Assembly (NCBI RefSeq): GCF_004764705.1
Contig: NZ_SHLX01000008.1
Location: 62,001 to 126,000 of the forward strand
Length of the DNA stretch: 64,000 bases
Direction: 5' to 3'
Source of the DNA: Paenibacillus cymbidii
GTDB lineage: Bacteria > Bacillota > Bacilli > Paenibacillales > NBRC-103111
The notes beneath the pieces are model-generated. The model saw only the letters and a program-made list of their open reading frames with translations, ran no database searches and had not been told where the DNA came from. The number at the start of each line of letters is the position of its first letter. The stretch's first letter is position 1. This document shows positions 31,872-40,783 of this stretch, in pieces. A program made the position numbers and the translations under genes.

Positions 31872-34178
31872 TTACAAATATTCGTTTTCGTGGCGAGCTT
31901 TCAGCCGCACCCAGCGGCGTTCCACTTCGTTCTCGAAATTTTGCAGCGCTTCTGCGTATTCGACCTTGACCATGTGCTTGGTTTTGCCCATCGTCTTCAG
32001 CCAGTCGCCGACCGGCACGCGTTTGCCCTTCTCTTCCGGGTTGTACGTGATCGTCGTTACGCCGCGCTCGATTTCGTAGAGCGGGAAGAAGCAGGAATCG
32101 ACGGCGGCGCCGATAATTGTCGTGCCTTCCTTCTCTTCCGACAGCCAGTTCAGCGGACACGTGATCAATATTTTGCCGTACACGAGCCCTTCATGCTGCG
32201 CGTACCACTGAGCTTTAGCCGCCTTCTTGACCAAATCCTGCGGGAACGATTCCGAACCGGTGAACACGTACGGGATGTTCGTCGCCGCCATGATTTGGGC
32301 CGTGTCCTTGTGATGGAACAGCTTGCCGCCCTGGTGCTTGCCGACGTTCGAAGTCGATGTCCGGTGGCCGAGCGGCGTCGAGTAGCTGAGTTGTGCACCC
32401 GTGTTCATGTAGCCTTCGTTGTCGTATTCGAGAATAATCATCTTGTGATTGCGCAGCGCCGCGCCGATCGCCGGACCCATACCGATGTCCATGCCGCCGT
32501 CGCCCGTAATCATGACGAACGTGAAGTCGTCCTGCAAGTTCAAATGGTCGAGCTCGCCGCGGCGTTTGCGTTCCCAGAACATCTCGACGACACCCGACAG
32601 CGTGGCCGCGCCGTTCTGGAACAGGTTGTGGATATACGTCGCCTTGTGCGCGCTGTACGGATAACCGGTCGTAACGACCATCGCGCAGCCGGTATGAAAC
32701 AGCGATACGATGTCGCCTTCGATGCCTTTGAAGAACAGCTCAAGCCCGGAGAAAATGCCGCAGCCCGGACATGCGCCGTGCCCCGGCGCAATCCGCTTCG
32801 GTTTGCCGGTGAGCGCGCGCAGCGGGGGGACCCGAACGTTCAGCTTGCCGGTCGTTTCATCCTTTGTTACCGTAATCAGCCCGGTTTTCAAATCCTCGAA
32901 CTTCATCGGGTTGAGCACCCGTTTCGGCGCCTTCGTCGGATCGCCCGGCGTATGGCCGTGGTAATCGAACGGCACTTCGACTTTGCCTTTGTGCAGCGCG
33001 TCAAGCGCATATTCGAACATCGCATGGCCGTCTTCGGCGTAGAAGTCTTTGCCGCCAAGGCCGTAGATGCGGCTGACAACCATCGTCGAGCTGTTGCCGT
33101 GGGTGAACAGCGCGGCTTTGATTTCGTTCGTCATGTTGCCGCCGTAAGCGCCGTACGAATCCGCACGGTCGCCGACGGTAAGCGCCTTGACGTTCTTAAG
33201 CGCTTCGGCGATCGCCTTCTGCGGGAACGGACGGATCATGTTCGGCGCAATCGAGCCGGCCTTGATCCCTTTCTCGCGCAGCTGGTCGACGACGTCTTTA
33301 ATAATTTCCGACGAAGAGTTCATCAGGAACACCGCAACTTCGGCGTCTTCCATCCGGTACAGATCGAGAATCGGATAGTCGCGGCCGGTCAGTTCGGCGT
33401 ATTCCTGGCGAATCTGGTCGAATACCGCTTCGGCGCGGTACATCGCCTGCGATTGCTGGTAGCAGTTGTTGATATAGTCCGGCTCGTTCATGTACGGGCC
33501 GACCGTAATCGGATTGTTGCGGTCAAGCACGTCCGGATAGCCGACCGGAGGCTGCGCGCCGATGAACGCGTGTACGTCCTCGCGCTTAGCAAACGTTTGG
33601 ACGCGGCGCTTCTGGTGCGAAGTGAAGTAGCCGTCCGACGCGACCATGACCGGCAGGCGCACGTCCGCATGCTCCGCCAGCTTGAGCGCCATGATGTTCA
33701 TGTCGTATACGGCTTGAGGATCGCGGCACATTACGATCGGCCAGCCGGTGTTGAGCGCAAAGTACAAGTCGGAATGATCGCCGTGAATGTTGAGCGGACC
33801 GGATACCGAACGGCATACGAGGTTCAGCACCATCGGGAACCGCGTGCCGGACTGCACCGGCATCTGCTCCAGCATGTACAAATACCCGTTCGCGCTCGTC
33901 GCGTTGAATACGCGACCGCCTGCGGTCGAGGCGCCGTAGCACACGCCCGCCGAACCGTGCTCGCCGTCGGCCGGAATCAGTACAACGTCGTGCTGGCCGC
34001 TCGTTTTCATCAAGTCCAGAAACTGGGCCACTTCCGTGGACGGGGAAATCGGGAAGTATCCCATAATATGATAATTGATCTGGTGCGCGGCATAAGCGGC
34101 CATTTCGTTGCCGGATTCGTATACCATCCGCTGCTCGACTTTGCCTTGCCCGATCTCTCTCTTGATCTCAATCGCCAT
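31872..34178 (-). CDS. 2-oxoacid:ferredoxin oxidoreductase, fused alpha-beta chain
   Basis: A 768-residue chain joining the alpha (about 1-440) and beta (about 455-740) parts of a pyruvate/2-oxoacid:ferredoxin oxidoreductase, which converts a 2-oxoacid and CoA to acyl-CoA, CO2 and reduced ferredoxin with thiamine diphosphate. The alpha part has YFPISPSTE; the beta part has GACPGCG (cluster-type cysteines C470, C473) and the TPP motif GDGGMDIG (559-566). The partner gamma-delta chain is encoded 50 bases upstream. The enzyme is oxygen-sensitive in most hosts, so it suggests anaerobic capacity. Substrate specificity (pyruvate, 2-oxoglutarate, branched 2-oxoacids) is not evident. Confidence 0.88.
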   Translation of the reverse strand: MAIEIKREIGQGKVEQRMVYESGNEMAAYAAHQINYHIMGYFPISPSTEVAQFLDLMKTSGQHDVVLIPADGEHGSAGVCYGASTAGGRVFNATSANGYLYMLEQMPVQSGTRFPMVLNLVCRSVSGPLNIHGDHSDLYFALNTGWPIVMCRDPQAVYDMNIMALKLAEHADVRLPVMVASDGYFTSHQKRRVQTFAKREDVHAFIGAQPPVGYPDVLDRNNPITVGPYMNEPDYINNCYQQSQAMYRAEAVFDQIRQEYAELTGRDYPILDLYRMEDAEVAVFLMNSSSEIIKDVVDQLREKGIKAGSIAPNMIRPFPQKAIAEALKNVKALTVGDRADSYGAYGGNMTNEIKAALFTHGNSSTMVVSRIYGLGGKDFYAEDGHAMFEYALDALHKGKVEVPFDYHGHTPGDPTKAPKRVLNPMKFEDLKTGLITVTKDETTGKLNVRVPPLRALTGKPKRIAPGHGACPGCGIFSGLELFFKGIEGDIVSLFHTGCAMVVTTGYPYSAHKATYIHNLFQNGAATLSGVVEMFWERKRRGELDHLNLQDDFTFVMITGDGGMDIGMGPAIGAALRNHKMIILEYDNEGYMNTGAQLSYSTPLGHRTSTSNVGKHQGGKLFHHKDTAQIMAATNIPYVFTGSESFPQDLVKKAAKAQWYAQHEGLVYGKILITCPLNWLSEEKEGTTIIGAAVDSCFFPLYEIERGVTTITYNPEEKGKRVPVGDWLKTMGKTKHMVKVEYAEALQNFENEVERRWVRLKARHENEYL

Positions 34179-34228
34179 CGGTCACACATCCTTTTCTCAA
34201 GGTAGTTCCTTACGAACGGGCCGGAACG

Positions 34229-35242
34229 TCATCCGTTGCTGACAGCCAGGTCGAAACGATGCGCAATGCGGTGCGTTTCGCCGTAGCCGTCCGTTTCGCG
34301 TTCGCCCGACAGGGCTTCGGTCGGACAGGCGGCGACGCACTTCAAGCAACCTTTGCAATATTGGTAATCGATGCCTTCGAGGAACATCTGCGGACGGCCT
34401 TTCTTGTCGGGACGCTCTTCCCAGACGAAGCAGAAATCCGGGCAGACGTTGTCGCAGGCTGCGCAGTGAATGCACTTGTCCTCGTAGTAGTGCGGCATCA
34501 TGCCCGAGCGGGAGATGCTCAAATCTTTCAGGATGCTGTTGCCCGGGTTCGTCACCATGCCGCCCATCGGCTGCGTGGCGTAACCGAGCACCGGCGTATC
34601 CATCCGAACGAACGACGGCATCGAGACGCCTTCCGGAAGCTCGTACGACTGGAATTTCACTTCGTTGAAACCGCGGTCGAACGTGCGCAGCGCCGGATCG
34701 ACGGCCTGCGGATATTTCTTCTCCAGCGACTTGCGAATGACATCCTTCATGATCTGCGGATCAAGGAACGGACAGAGCCGAAACAAGGCGCCCAGCATTG
34801 CCATATTGGCGCGGTTCTTCTCTTCGAGCGAAATGCCGGTCGCGTCGATGACGGCGATTGTGCCGCCGACAATCCGCAGCTTGTCTTTCAGTTCGGCCGG
34901 TTCTTTGGTCGAGTTGACCAGCACCGTGCTGTCTTCGTAGATGCCGCTGCTGACGTTGACCGTCTTTGAAAGCGCTTCATGGAAAATGCCCACGACATGC
35001 GGCCGCTCTACCGGCGACGTATCGCGAATGTTCGTGTCGATATCGCAGAACCGGATGTGGGCTTTAACAGGCGACCCTTTCTTCTCCGAACCGTACGACG
35101 AGAAACTGACGCCGTTAAGGCCGGCGCCGACGACCCCCGCTTCGGCAAGCATCTTGCCGGCGAGGTTCGCGCCGAGCCCGCCGATCGATTCCAACCGAAT
35201 CTCGAAAAATCCCAATTCATTCTTCTTCGGCAGTATGGACAT
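34229..35242 (-). CDS. 2-oxoacid:ferredoxin oxidoreductase, fused gamma-delta chain
   Basis: A 337-residue chain with the gamma domain (about 10-195; RLESIGGLGANLAGK opens it) and a C-terminal delta ferredoxin domain with two [4Fe-4S] sets: C257, C260, C263, C267 and C296, C299, C302, C306. It supplies the internal electron path for the alpha-beta chain encoded just downstream. ATG 35242 has AAAGGGG upstream at ten bases; the longer open frame is not supported by a ribosome site. The two genes form one operon in the order gamma-delta, alpha-beta. Confidence 0.88.
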   Translation of the reverse strand: MSILPKKNELGFFEIRLESIGGLGANLAGKMLAEAGVVGAGLNGVSFSSYGSEKKGSPVKAHIRFCDIDTNIRDTSPVERPHVVGIFHEALSKTVNVSSGIYEDSTVLVNSTKEPAELKDKLRIVGGTIAVIDATGISLEEKNRANMAMLGALFRLCPFLDPQIMKDVIRKSLEKKYPQAVDPALRTFDRGFNEVKFQSYELPEGVSMPSFVRMDTPVLGYATQPMGGMVTNPGNSILKDLSISRSGMMPHYYEDKCIHCAACDNVCPDFCFVWEERPDKKGRPQMFLEGIDYQYCKGCLKCVAACPTEALSGERETDGYGETHRIAHRFDLAVSNG

Positions 35243-35474
35243 TCCGTGCGTTCCCCTTTCCTGTACCGGGCGCATGACGCGCAGCCGCAAGGACATCTGA
35301 AATGTGACAAAATCGTTACAACTATTATAACAGGGGAATAATTCCGTGGCAACAGATTTGTGACCCGTCCCTCGTGGCCCCATGCAACAAAAGGATGCGC
35401 AGCCAATCGACCGACGGCTGCGCCTCATTTCAGATATATAACAGCGGTATTATGGAGTATAACAGTTTACCGCT

Positions 35475-35705
35475 TCACCATGGCAATCGGTACCCTTCGA
35501 GCCAGAACGACCAGCCAATTACTGCAACAATGAGCAGGACGAACATGCCGAGCAATACGCCGAAAAAAAGCGGGGTCCACTTTCGTTTCGAGGACTCGTG
35601 CACCGCGCCGCGCGGCGGCAAAAAAAACTCGCTTCGGGCATCGTTGACCGCTGCCGCCCGCCCGTTTCCCGCGCCTTGCGGCAGGCGCTCCGTTCCGGTT
35701 TTCAC
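35475..35705 (-). CDS. Single-pass membrane protein of unknown function
   Basis: A 76-residue protein with a hydrophilic N-terminal half and one membrane segment (about 46-68), ending WLEGYRLPW. The GTG start at 35705 overlaps the CAAX protease stop (GTGA) and has GGAGG eight bases upstream, which is good evidence for coupled translation. A tail-anchored or helper protein of the protease is possible but unproven. It precedes a gap of about 230 bases to the oxidoreductase operon. Confidence 0.68.
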   Translation of the reverse strand: MKTGTERLPQGAGNGRAAAVNDARSEFFLPPRGAVHESSKRKWTPLFFGVLLGMFVLLIVAVIGWSFWLEGYRLPW

Positions 35706-36301
35706 TTGTTATCCCTCCGGTATCTGATGATGCAGCCCATTACAAAATCTATCATAAAATGCGCGAGGATCGGTGTCCATAGACTTCCGGTCCGAATATA
35801 AATCCAACCCAGGCCATAGCTGATGCTGAATACGAGCCCTGTCATCAACCAATGCCGCAAATAGCGGATATGAATGGCCGCAAACAGGATGCTGGTCCAA
35901 TACGGGCCGAACGCATGCTGTACGGCGCCGCGAAACAACAGTTCCTCGCAAATGGCGACGACGAGCGAAATAACGGCGATATGCCACAGCGGCCGATTGC
36001 GGAACAGCATGTCGTTGACGCCGCCGTCGTCCCCCACCTCTTCGGGCACGAAGCGCGCGATCAGCAGGTCGGCAATCAGCACGACGGCGGCGAAGCAGGC
36101 TCCCCACAGTACGATTTCCTTCGGATCGTCGAATCGCAACCTCGCGAAGATGTCGCGATTATGCTGAAAAAAGAGGACGATCATTCCGATAATAAGAGTG
36201 AGCGCTTGCGTTACATACAAATTAATGAGCAGCATCCGGTCGTCGATCGCCGATATATCGACTTTGCGGAGCCGAATTTGCTTCCAATCCCACTTTTTCA
36301 T
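35702..36301 (-). CDS. CPBP-family intramembrane metalloprotease (CAAX-type)
   Basis: A 199-residue membrane protein of the Abi/CPBP family. The catalytic motif EExxxR is E119-E-L-L-F-R124, followed by FAAIHIRY and HFMIDF supplying histidines. It has a soluble N-terminal stretch of about 25 residues then several helices. ATG 36301 lies six bases from GGCGGA. Family members cleave prenylated or membrane peptides, some conferring bacteriocin self-immunity; the role here is unknown. Confidence 0.85.
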   Translation of the reverse strand: MKKWDWKQIRLRKVDISAIDDRMLLINLYVTQALTLIIGMIVLFFQHNRDIFARLRFDDPKEIVLWGACFAAVVLIADLLIARFVPEEVGDDGGVNDMLFRNRPLWHIAVISLVVAICEELLFRGAVQHAFGPYWTSILFAAIHIRYLRHWLMTGLVFSISYGLGWIYIRTGSLWTPILAHFMIDFVMGCIIRYRRDNK

Positions 36302-36420
36302 CATGCTTCCGCCTTTTGCCGTCATCGTATTCCAATTTGGTTGCGATTCCCCTATACTAACCAAGTGCAGCCAAAGAGGAAGCGGGTTCTAGTTCAAACT
36401 TATAGATAGAGGAGCTTACT

Positions 36421-37341
36421 ATGGAAAAGCGGCTTACAAGATCCGACACTGTTTTTTTGCTTCTGTTCATTTTTATGCTGATCTGCGCGATCGGCGCTTT
36501 TTTCTACGGCGTCCAGGTCGGGACCAACCGCACGGAAGCCAAACACGCTGACGCCGTCAAGGCGCAGGAAGAAGCAAGCAAAACGTTTACCGCCTACCAC
36601 CAGACTTATCTCGTCTCCTTTTATCATACGATCTATTTGCCGAATCGCGATTTTCAGAGCGCCTGGTTCAAAGCCATGAACGATCTGCAGACGGGCAAGG
36701 GCACGTCCGACCCGGCCGCCACGATCAAGGACCTCGGCAAGCTGGCGGAAGACAAGTACGACGCCGTCGCAAACCAGTCGATGCCGGAATCGTCGCCGCT
36801 GCTGAAGGAAGCGCACGAAAACGTGCTGAAGAGCCTCAAGCTGTTCAGCCAGGCGGCCAAAAGCTTCCAAAGCAAAGCCAACGCGCTGAAAGGCAACGTG
36901 TTGATGGACGAGCTCGGCAAGGACGCGAATTTCGCCGAAGCGAAAAACTACGCGCTGCTGGCGCAAAAAGGCTTTTACGACTCGATTGTCAAATGGAACG
37001 AAAGCTTTACGCTCGATTTGAAGGGGCTCGACCTTCTCGCTTCGGACAAGCTGTCGCTGGCCGACTGGGGCAAGCTGAACCTGAATTTGAAAAATGCGTA
37101 CCTGGCGCAGCTGCTGGTGAAAGACAAGCAGTTCCAGCCGTTTACGCCGCAGGACCTCGCCGAACGCATCGACGAAACGATCAAGTCGGATCAGGCGAAA
37201 AAAATGAACGCCGATTCCGTTCCCCAGCTGGCCGAGCTGTTGATCGGCACCGGCGCCGTCAGATCGGGCGACTTCCTGAACGGCAAGGCTAAGTATTATA
37301 CGGACGAACCGCTCCCTCAGTTGCCGTTCTTCACGAATTGA
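36421..37341 (+). CDS. Membrane-anchored helical protein, unknown function
   Basis: A 306-residue protein with an N-terminal membrane segment (about 10-32), then a mostly helical, charged extracytoplasmic part with no cysteines and no recognised motif; LKSLKLFSQAAKSFQSKANA has the look of a coiled coil. GAGGAG precedes ATG 36421, and a strong terminator follows. It stands alone on the plus strand between the CPBP gene and the convergent rhodanese gene. I know of no characterised family. Confidence 0.75.
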   Translation: MEKRLTRSDTVFLLLFIFMLICAIGAFFYGVQVGTNRTEAKHADAVKAQEEASKTFTAYHQTYLVSFYHTIYLPNRDFQSAWFKAMNDLQTGKGTSDPAATIKDLGKLAEDKYDAVANQSMPESSPLLKEAHENVLKSLKLFSQAAKSFQSKANALKGNVLMDELGKDANFAEAKNYALLAQKGFYDSIVKWNESFTLDLKGLDLLASDKLSLADWGKLNLNLKNAYLAQLLVKDKQFQPFTPQDLAERIDETIKSDQAKKMNADSVPQLAELLIGTGAVRSGDFLNGKAKYYTDEPLPQLPFFTN

Positions 37342-37354
37342 TTGCAGCAAGCGC

Positions 37355-37406
37355 AAATCCGCTTCCTGCCGGGCGTTCGACGCCGTGGCGGAAAGCGGAT
37401 TTTTTT
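37355..37406 (+). terminator. Terminator after the 36421-37341 gene
   Basis: AAATCCGCTT / AAGCGGATTT with an inner hairpin is followed by seven T on the plus strand. Confidence 0.85.
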
Positions 37407-37416
37407 AAGTGCGTCT

Positions 37417-37734
37417 TCAGTCGTATGCGAAACCGTTCAGCGCCGCTACGGCGGCCATGCCGCCTTCGACGTTGATGGCATTGCCGAAGCCTTGGCGGCG
37501 CAAATAATCGCATACCATCGCGCTGCGGACGCCATGCGCGCACATGACGTAAAGCGGCACGCCGTCAGGCAATTCGTGCAGCCGGCCGGGAATCGTTTGC
37601 ATCGGAAAATGGATCGTTCCTTCCAGATGATAATACGACCACTCTTCCGCTTCTCTTACATCGATGATCGCCGCTTCCCGCAGCTCGCCGTTCGTCAACC
37701 GCTTGTGAAACGTTTCGGCATCGATCTGTTCCAT
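37417..37734 (-). CDS. Rhodanese-like sulfurtransferase
   Basis: A single-domain rhodanese of 105 residues that can carry sulfane sulfur on a cysteine. The active-site loop is CAHGVRS with C65, and IIDVREAEEW (23-32) is the family's start of the second strand. ATG 37734 has GGTGGAG upstream; the earlier open frame has no advantage. It stands alone; its physiological acceptor is unknown. Confidence 0.9.
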   Translation of the reverse strand: MEQIDAETFHKRLTNGELREAAIIDVREAEEWSYYHLEGTIHFPMQTIPGRLHELPDGVPLYVMCAHGVRSAMVCDYLRRQGFGNAINVEGGMAAVAALNGFAYD

Positions 37735-37872
37735 TGCGACTCCACCCTCTCCTCCAGCGCTTATCTCGTACAATAACGAAATTCGGCCGACGGAGCAACT
37801 TTTCCCGCAACGGAAGCCCGCCGCATTTTAAGATTAATTTGTGACACTTGTCGGACAGCGGCGTTTGCGCTA

Positions 37873-37902
37873 TTGACACCCCTTCGAAGAGCATGGTAAA
37901 GT
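37873..37902 (+). promoter_or_regulatory. SigA promoter for serA T-box leader
   Basis: Consensus TTGACA (37873-37878) and TAAAGT (37897-37902) with an 18-bp spacer, just before the T-box leader. Confidence 0.6.
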
Positions 37903-37915
37903 AACCACATTATAG

Positions 37916-38266
37916 CCTTTCAAAAGCGATGATGGAACCAAACATCCGAACGCCGACAGAGAGCCGGTGGCTGGTGGAAACCGGCGGCATGTACGATGTG
38001 GAGCATTCCGGAGCTGCCGCGCTGAACGAAATCATGTAGGCGCCGGCCGGCAAGGAGCCGTTACAGTCCCCGGTTGCGGCAAGGATGACGCGATCGTTTC
38101 CGATGATGGATACGATGCGGCGGCACCTGCCGGGCACGAGTCTTGCGATTCGTGCGCGTTTAACCGATGAGGCCGTCCGCGCAAGCGTCCGGCGAACTAG
38201 GGTGGTACCACGAAACAGACTCTCGTCCCTTGATACGGCATACGTATGGGGCTGGGAGTTTTTTGT
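37916..38266 (+). promoter_or_regulatory. T-box riboswitch (serine, AGC specifier) for serA
   Basis: A 350-nt leader typical of Gram-positive T-boxes: an AGAGAGCCGG stem I region, specifier AGC (38002-38004) directly before ATTCCGGAGCTGCC, the T-box AGGGTGGTACCACG (38199-38212) and the terminator ACTCTCGTCCC / GGGGCTGGGAGT with TTTTTT (38219-38266). AGC is a serine codon, so uncharged tRNA-Ser(GCU) should stabilise the antiterminator and switch on serA when serine is short. The T-box end ACCACG replaces the common ACCGCG. Confidence 0.93.
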
Positions 38267-38322
38267 TTTGTCGGGAAACATAGCTTCATGGCAGGTCAAA
38301 TCTCTAGGGAGGGCATTCAATC

Positions 38323-39909
38323 ATGTACAAAGTATTGGTTTCGGATCCGATCAGCGATATGGGGATTCAGCAGCTGTACGACGCCGGAGACATCGCCGTC
38401 GAGAAGAAAACGGGCTTGTCGGAGGATGAGCTTGTCGCCATCATCGGCGAATACGACGCACTGCTCGTTCGCAGCCAGACGAAAGTGACCGAGCGGATCA
38501 TGGCAGCGGGAAGCAAACTGAAGGTGATCGGCCGCGCCGGCGTCGGCGTCGACAACATCGACCTCGAAGCGGCCACGCAGCGAGGCATCGTCGTTATCAA
38601 CGCGCCGGACGGCAATACGATCGCTACATGCGAGCTGACGTTTGCGATGATGATGAGCGTGGCCCGGCAAATTCCGCAAGCGTACAAAAAAACGACAAGC
38701 GGCGTCTGGGACCGCAAAACGTTCGTCGGCGTCGAGCTGCGCGGCAAAACGCTCGGCATCATCGGAATGGGCCGCATCGGCAGCGAAGTGGCCAAGCGGG
38801 CCAAAGTGTTCGGCATGGAAGTGCTCGGCTACGACCCGTTCCTGACGGAGGAGCGTGCCGAGAAGATCGGCGTCAAGCTGCACACCGTCAACGAAATCGC
38901 CGAGCAGGCCGATTTCATCACGGTGCATACGCCGCTGACGAACGAAACGCGCGGCATCGTCGGCAGTGCCCAATTCGCGCGGATGAAGAAAGGCGTGCGC
39001 ATCATCAACTGCGCCCGCGGCGGCATCGTCGACGAAGGCGCGCTGCTTGAAGCGATCGACCAGGGCATCGTCGCCGGCGCGGCGTTCGACGTGTTCGTCG
39101 ACGAACCGCCGACGACGGACCATCCGTTCCTGAATAACCCGAAAATTATCGTCACCCCGCACCTTGGCGCCTCGACGATCGAAGCGCAGGAGAACGTGGC
39201 GATCGACGTTTCCGAGGAAGTGCTGCACATCCTGCGCGGCGAACCGTTCAAAAACGCGGTCAACATGCCGCCTGTGCCGGCCGCTATTCTTGGCAAGCTG
39301 CAGCCGTACTTCACCCTCGGCGAAAAACTGGGCCGCTTCGTAGGCCAAATGAGTGAAGGCGCTGTGCAGGAAATCGCCGTCAACTACTCCGGCGAGCTGG
39401 CGGACGTCGACACGACGCCGCTGACCCGCTATATTGTGAAAGGCGTGCTTTCCAACCATCTGGGCAGCGAAGTGAATATCGTCAACGCGCTGCACTTGGC
39501 CAAATCGCGCGATCTCGGCATCGTCACGCAAACGTCGACGGCGACGAAAGGCTTCACCAACCTCGTCACCGTCAAGCTGCGCACGAAGCAGGAAGAGCGC
39601 ACGATCGCCGGCACGCTGCTCGCCGGCTTCGGCGAACGGATCGTGCAAATCGACCAGTATCCGGTCGACGTGGCGCCGGCCGGCAACCTGCTGCTCATCT
39701 CGCACAACGACAAACCGGGCATCATCGGCCGTGTCGGCACACTGCTCGGCAGCATCGACGTCAACATCGCCACGATGCAGGTCGGCCGCAAAGGGGTCGG
39801 CGGCTCGGCGATCATGGTGCTCGTCGTCGACAAGCCGGCGACGGACAATGTCGTCAAGGAGCTGTCGAAGCTCGAGGAGCTGACGAACGTCAAAGAGTTG
39901 ACGATGTAA
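38323..39909 (+). CDS. serA: D-3-phosphoglycerate dehydrogenase
   Basis: First committed step of serine synthesis: oxidises 3-phosphoglycerate with NAD. The 528-residue protein has the Rossmann motif GMGRIGSE (148-155), the catalytic dehydrogenase core, the intervening domain and a C-terminal ACT domain (LISHNDKPGIIGRVG) that senses serine in many species. It is preceded by a serine T-box and followed by a strong terminator, so it is monocistronic and controlled by tRNA-Ser charging. An AGGGAGG site precedes ATG 38323. Confidence 0.97.
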   Translation: MYKVLVSDPISDMGIQQLYDAGDIAVEKKTGLSEDELVAIIGEYDALLVRSQTKVTERIMAAGSKLKVIGRAGVGVDNIDLEAATQRGIVVINAPDGNTIATCELTFAMMMSVARQIPQAYKKTTSGVWDRKTFVGVELRGKTLGIIGMGRIGSEVAKRAKVFGMEVLGYDPFLTEERAEKIGVKLHTVNEIAEQADFITVHTPLTNETRGIVGSAQFARMKKGVRIINCARGGIVDEGALLEAIDQGIVAGAAFDVFVDEPPTTDHPFLNNPKIIVTPHLGASTIEAQENVAIDVSEEVLHILRGEPFKNAVNMPPVPAAILGKLQPYFTLGEKLGRFVGQMSEGAVQEIAVNYSGELADVDTTPLTRYIVKGVLSNHLGSEVNIVNALHLAKSRDLGIVTQTSTATKGFTNLVTVKLRTKQEERTIAGTLLAGFGERIVQIDQYPVDVAPAGNLLLISHNDKPGIIGRVGTLLGSIDVNIATMQVGRKGVGGSAIMVLVVDKPATDNVVKELSKLEELTNVKELTM

Positions 39910-39929
39910 GCCAAATCTGGGTTTTGTTG

Positions 39930-39964
39930 CAATCGCCCGTGCTTCTCGCGCGGGCGATTGTTTC
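39930..39964 (+). terminator. Terminator after serA
   Basis: CAATCGCCCGTG / CGCGGGCGATTG with a seven-base loop, followed by TTTC on the plus strand. Confidence 0.8.
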
Positions 39965-40135
39965 ACGAGCAACAAGATTATTCGTCTTCTCCCCCGTTTT
40001 CCCGACAAATTGCCGCATCACGCTGCGCAAAACCTAGGCATATCCGAACATATTTCCCTATATGTCAGCATAAAACATGAAAAGCTTTTGAATTGCGAAA
40101 TAGACCTGAACGGAATATATTCTCCGGAGTCCCCA

Positions 40136-40419
40136 TCTGCCCGCTATCCCCTTCGCTCAGACTGGAACGGAGTTGTCCTCTCCGCAACTTCCTTTCTGCC
40201 CGCTATCCCCTTGACTCAATCTCAAGCATCAACAACTTGTATCCCTTTTCAAGAAAAGTGCCTCTTGCGATGCAGTGACACCATTCGGGTATACCCTGCA
40301 AACTCGATACATCCAAACACCAATTTGAGCAGACGGGATAACCGGCAGACGCGAACTTCTGCCGAATATATGCACGCTCGCCGCCGCACCAGCTTGAGCC
40401 AATGGGATAACCAGCAAAC
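40136..40419. repeat. Inverted cluster of short degenerate repeats
   Basis: The 819-bp gap between serA and ppaC holds no credible gene. Within it, at least four ~30-bp units share TATCCC-N-TT-NN-CTCA: plus-strand units at 40136-40165 and 40195-40225 (first 18 bases identical) and minus-strand units at 40324-40350 and 40393-40419. Two weaker units lie between (about 40237-40255 plus, 40278-40300 minus). Read as codons, several give Y-P-(L/V/I)-x-S-x-W. The rest of the gap has only a small tandem repeat (CTTAACACCG twice at 40695-40714). Confidence 0.6.
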
Positions 40420-40713
40420 ACATACTTCAGTTAACCACTTTAGCATGGCTTGGAATGTCAGCGAACGATGGCTGATTTCAGCCTTACTATGATGGGAAAC
40501 AGTTCCCTTCGCTTAACCTGACAACATGTTTGGGTTCGGGGTTCGGGGTTAGCTTCTGTCTTTATCGGGGTCCCTCAATGATGGGTGAACACGTTTAGCG
40601 GAGGTTATCACGATGTCGAAGGTTCGATGAGATGGAACTCTTCAAAATAGCCCGTTTTTCCCGAAATAGCCAATCAAACATGGCCTATTTCGAGCTTAAC
40701 ACCGCTTAACACC

Positions 40714-40757
40714 GAAAAAACGGCACCCCGCCGCCTGACCCAGGCCGGGATGCCGTT
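40714..40757 (-). terminator. Terminator after ppaC
   Basis: The AACGGCATCCCG / CGGGGTGCCGTT stem is followed by TTTTTT on the minus strand, about 27 nt past the ppaC stop. Confidence 0.85.
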
Positions 40758-40783
40758 TCGTTATGCTGCCAGCACTTGCCGAT

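Noticed and set aside
31890..34205. 771-codon open frame on the plus strand opposite the fused oxidoreductase gene
   Set aside because: It is the complement-frame shadow of a clearly real gene in GC-rich DNA; its composition (many His, Arg, Val) and lack of any motif show that it is not coding.
37355..37406. Treating the terminator as bidirectional for the rhodanese gene
   Set aside because: The minus-strand side lacks a T-run after the stem.
40136..40419. CRISPR array
   Set aside because: Units are degenerate, unevenly spaced (about 36-69 bp) and change strand in the middle; no cas genes.
40203..40446. Three overlapping minus-strand frames of 64-72 codons in the serA-ppaC gap
   Set aside because: No ribosome site, mutually overlapping, and their similarity to each other comes from the TATCCC DNA repeats.
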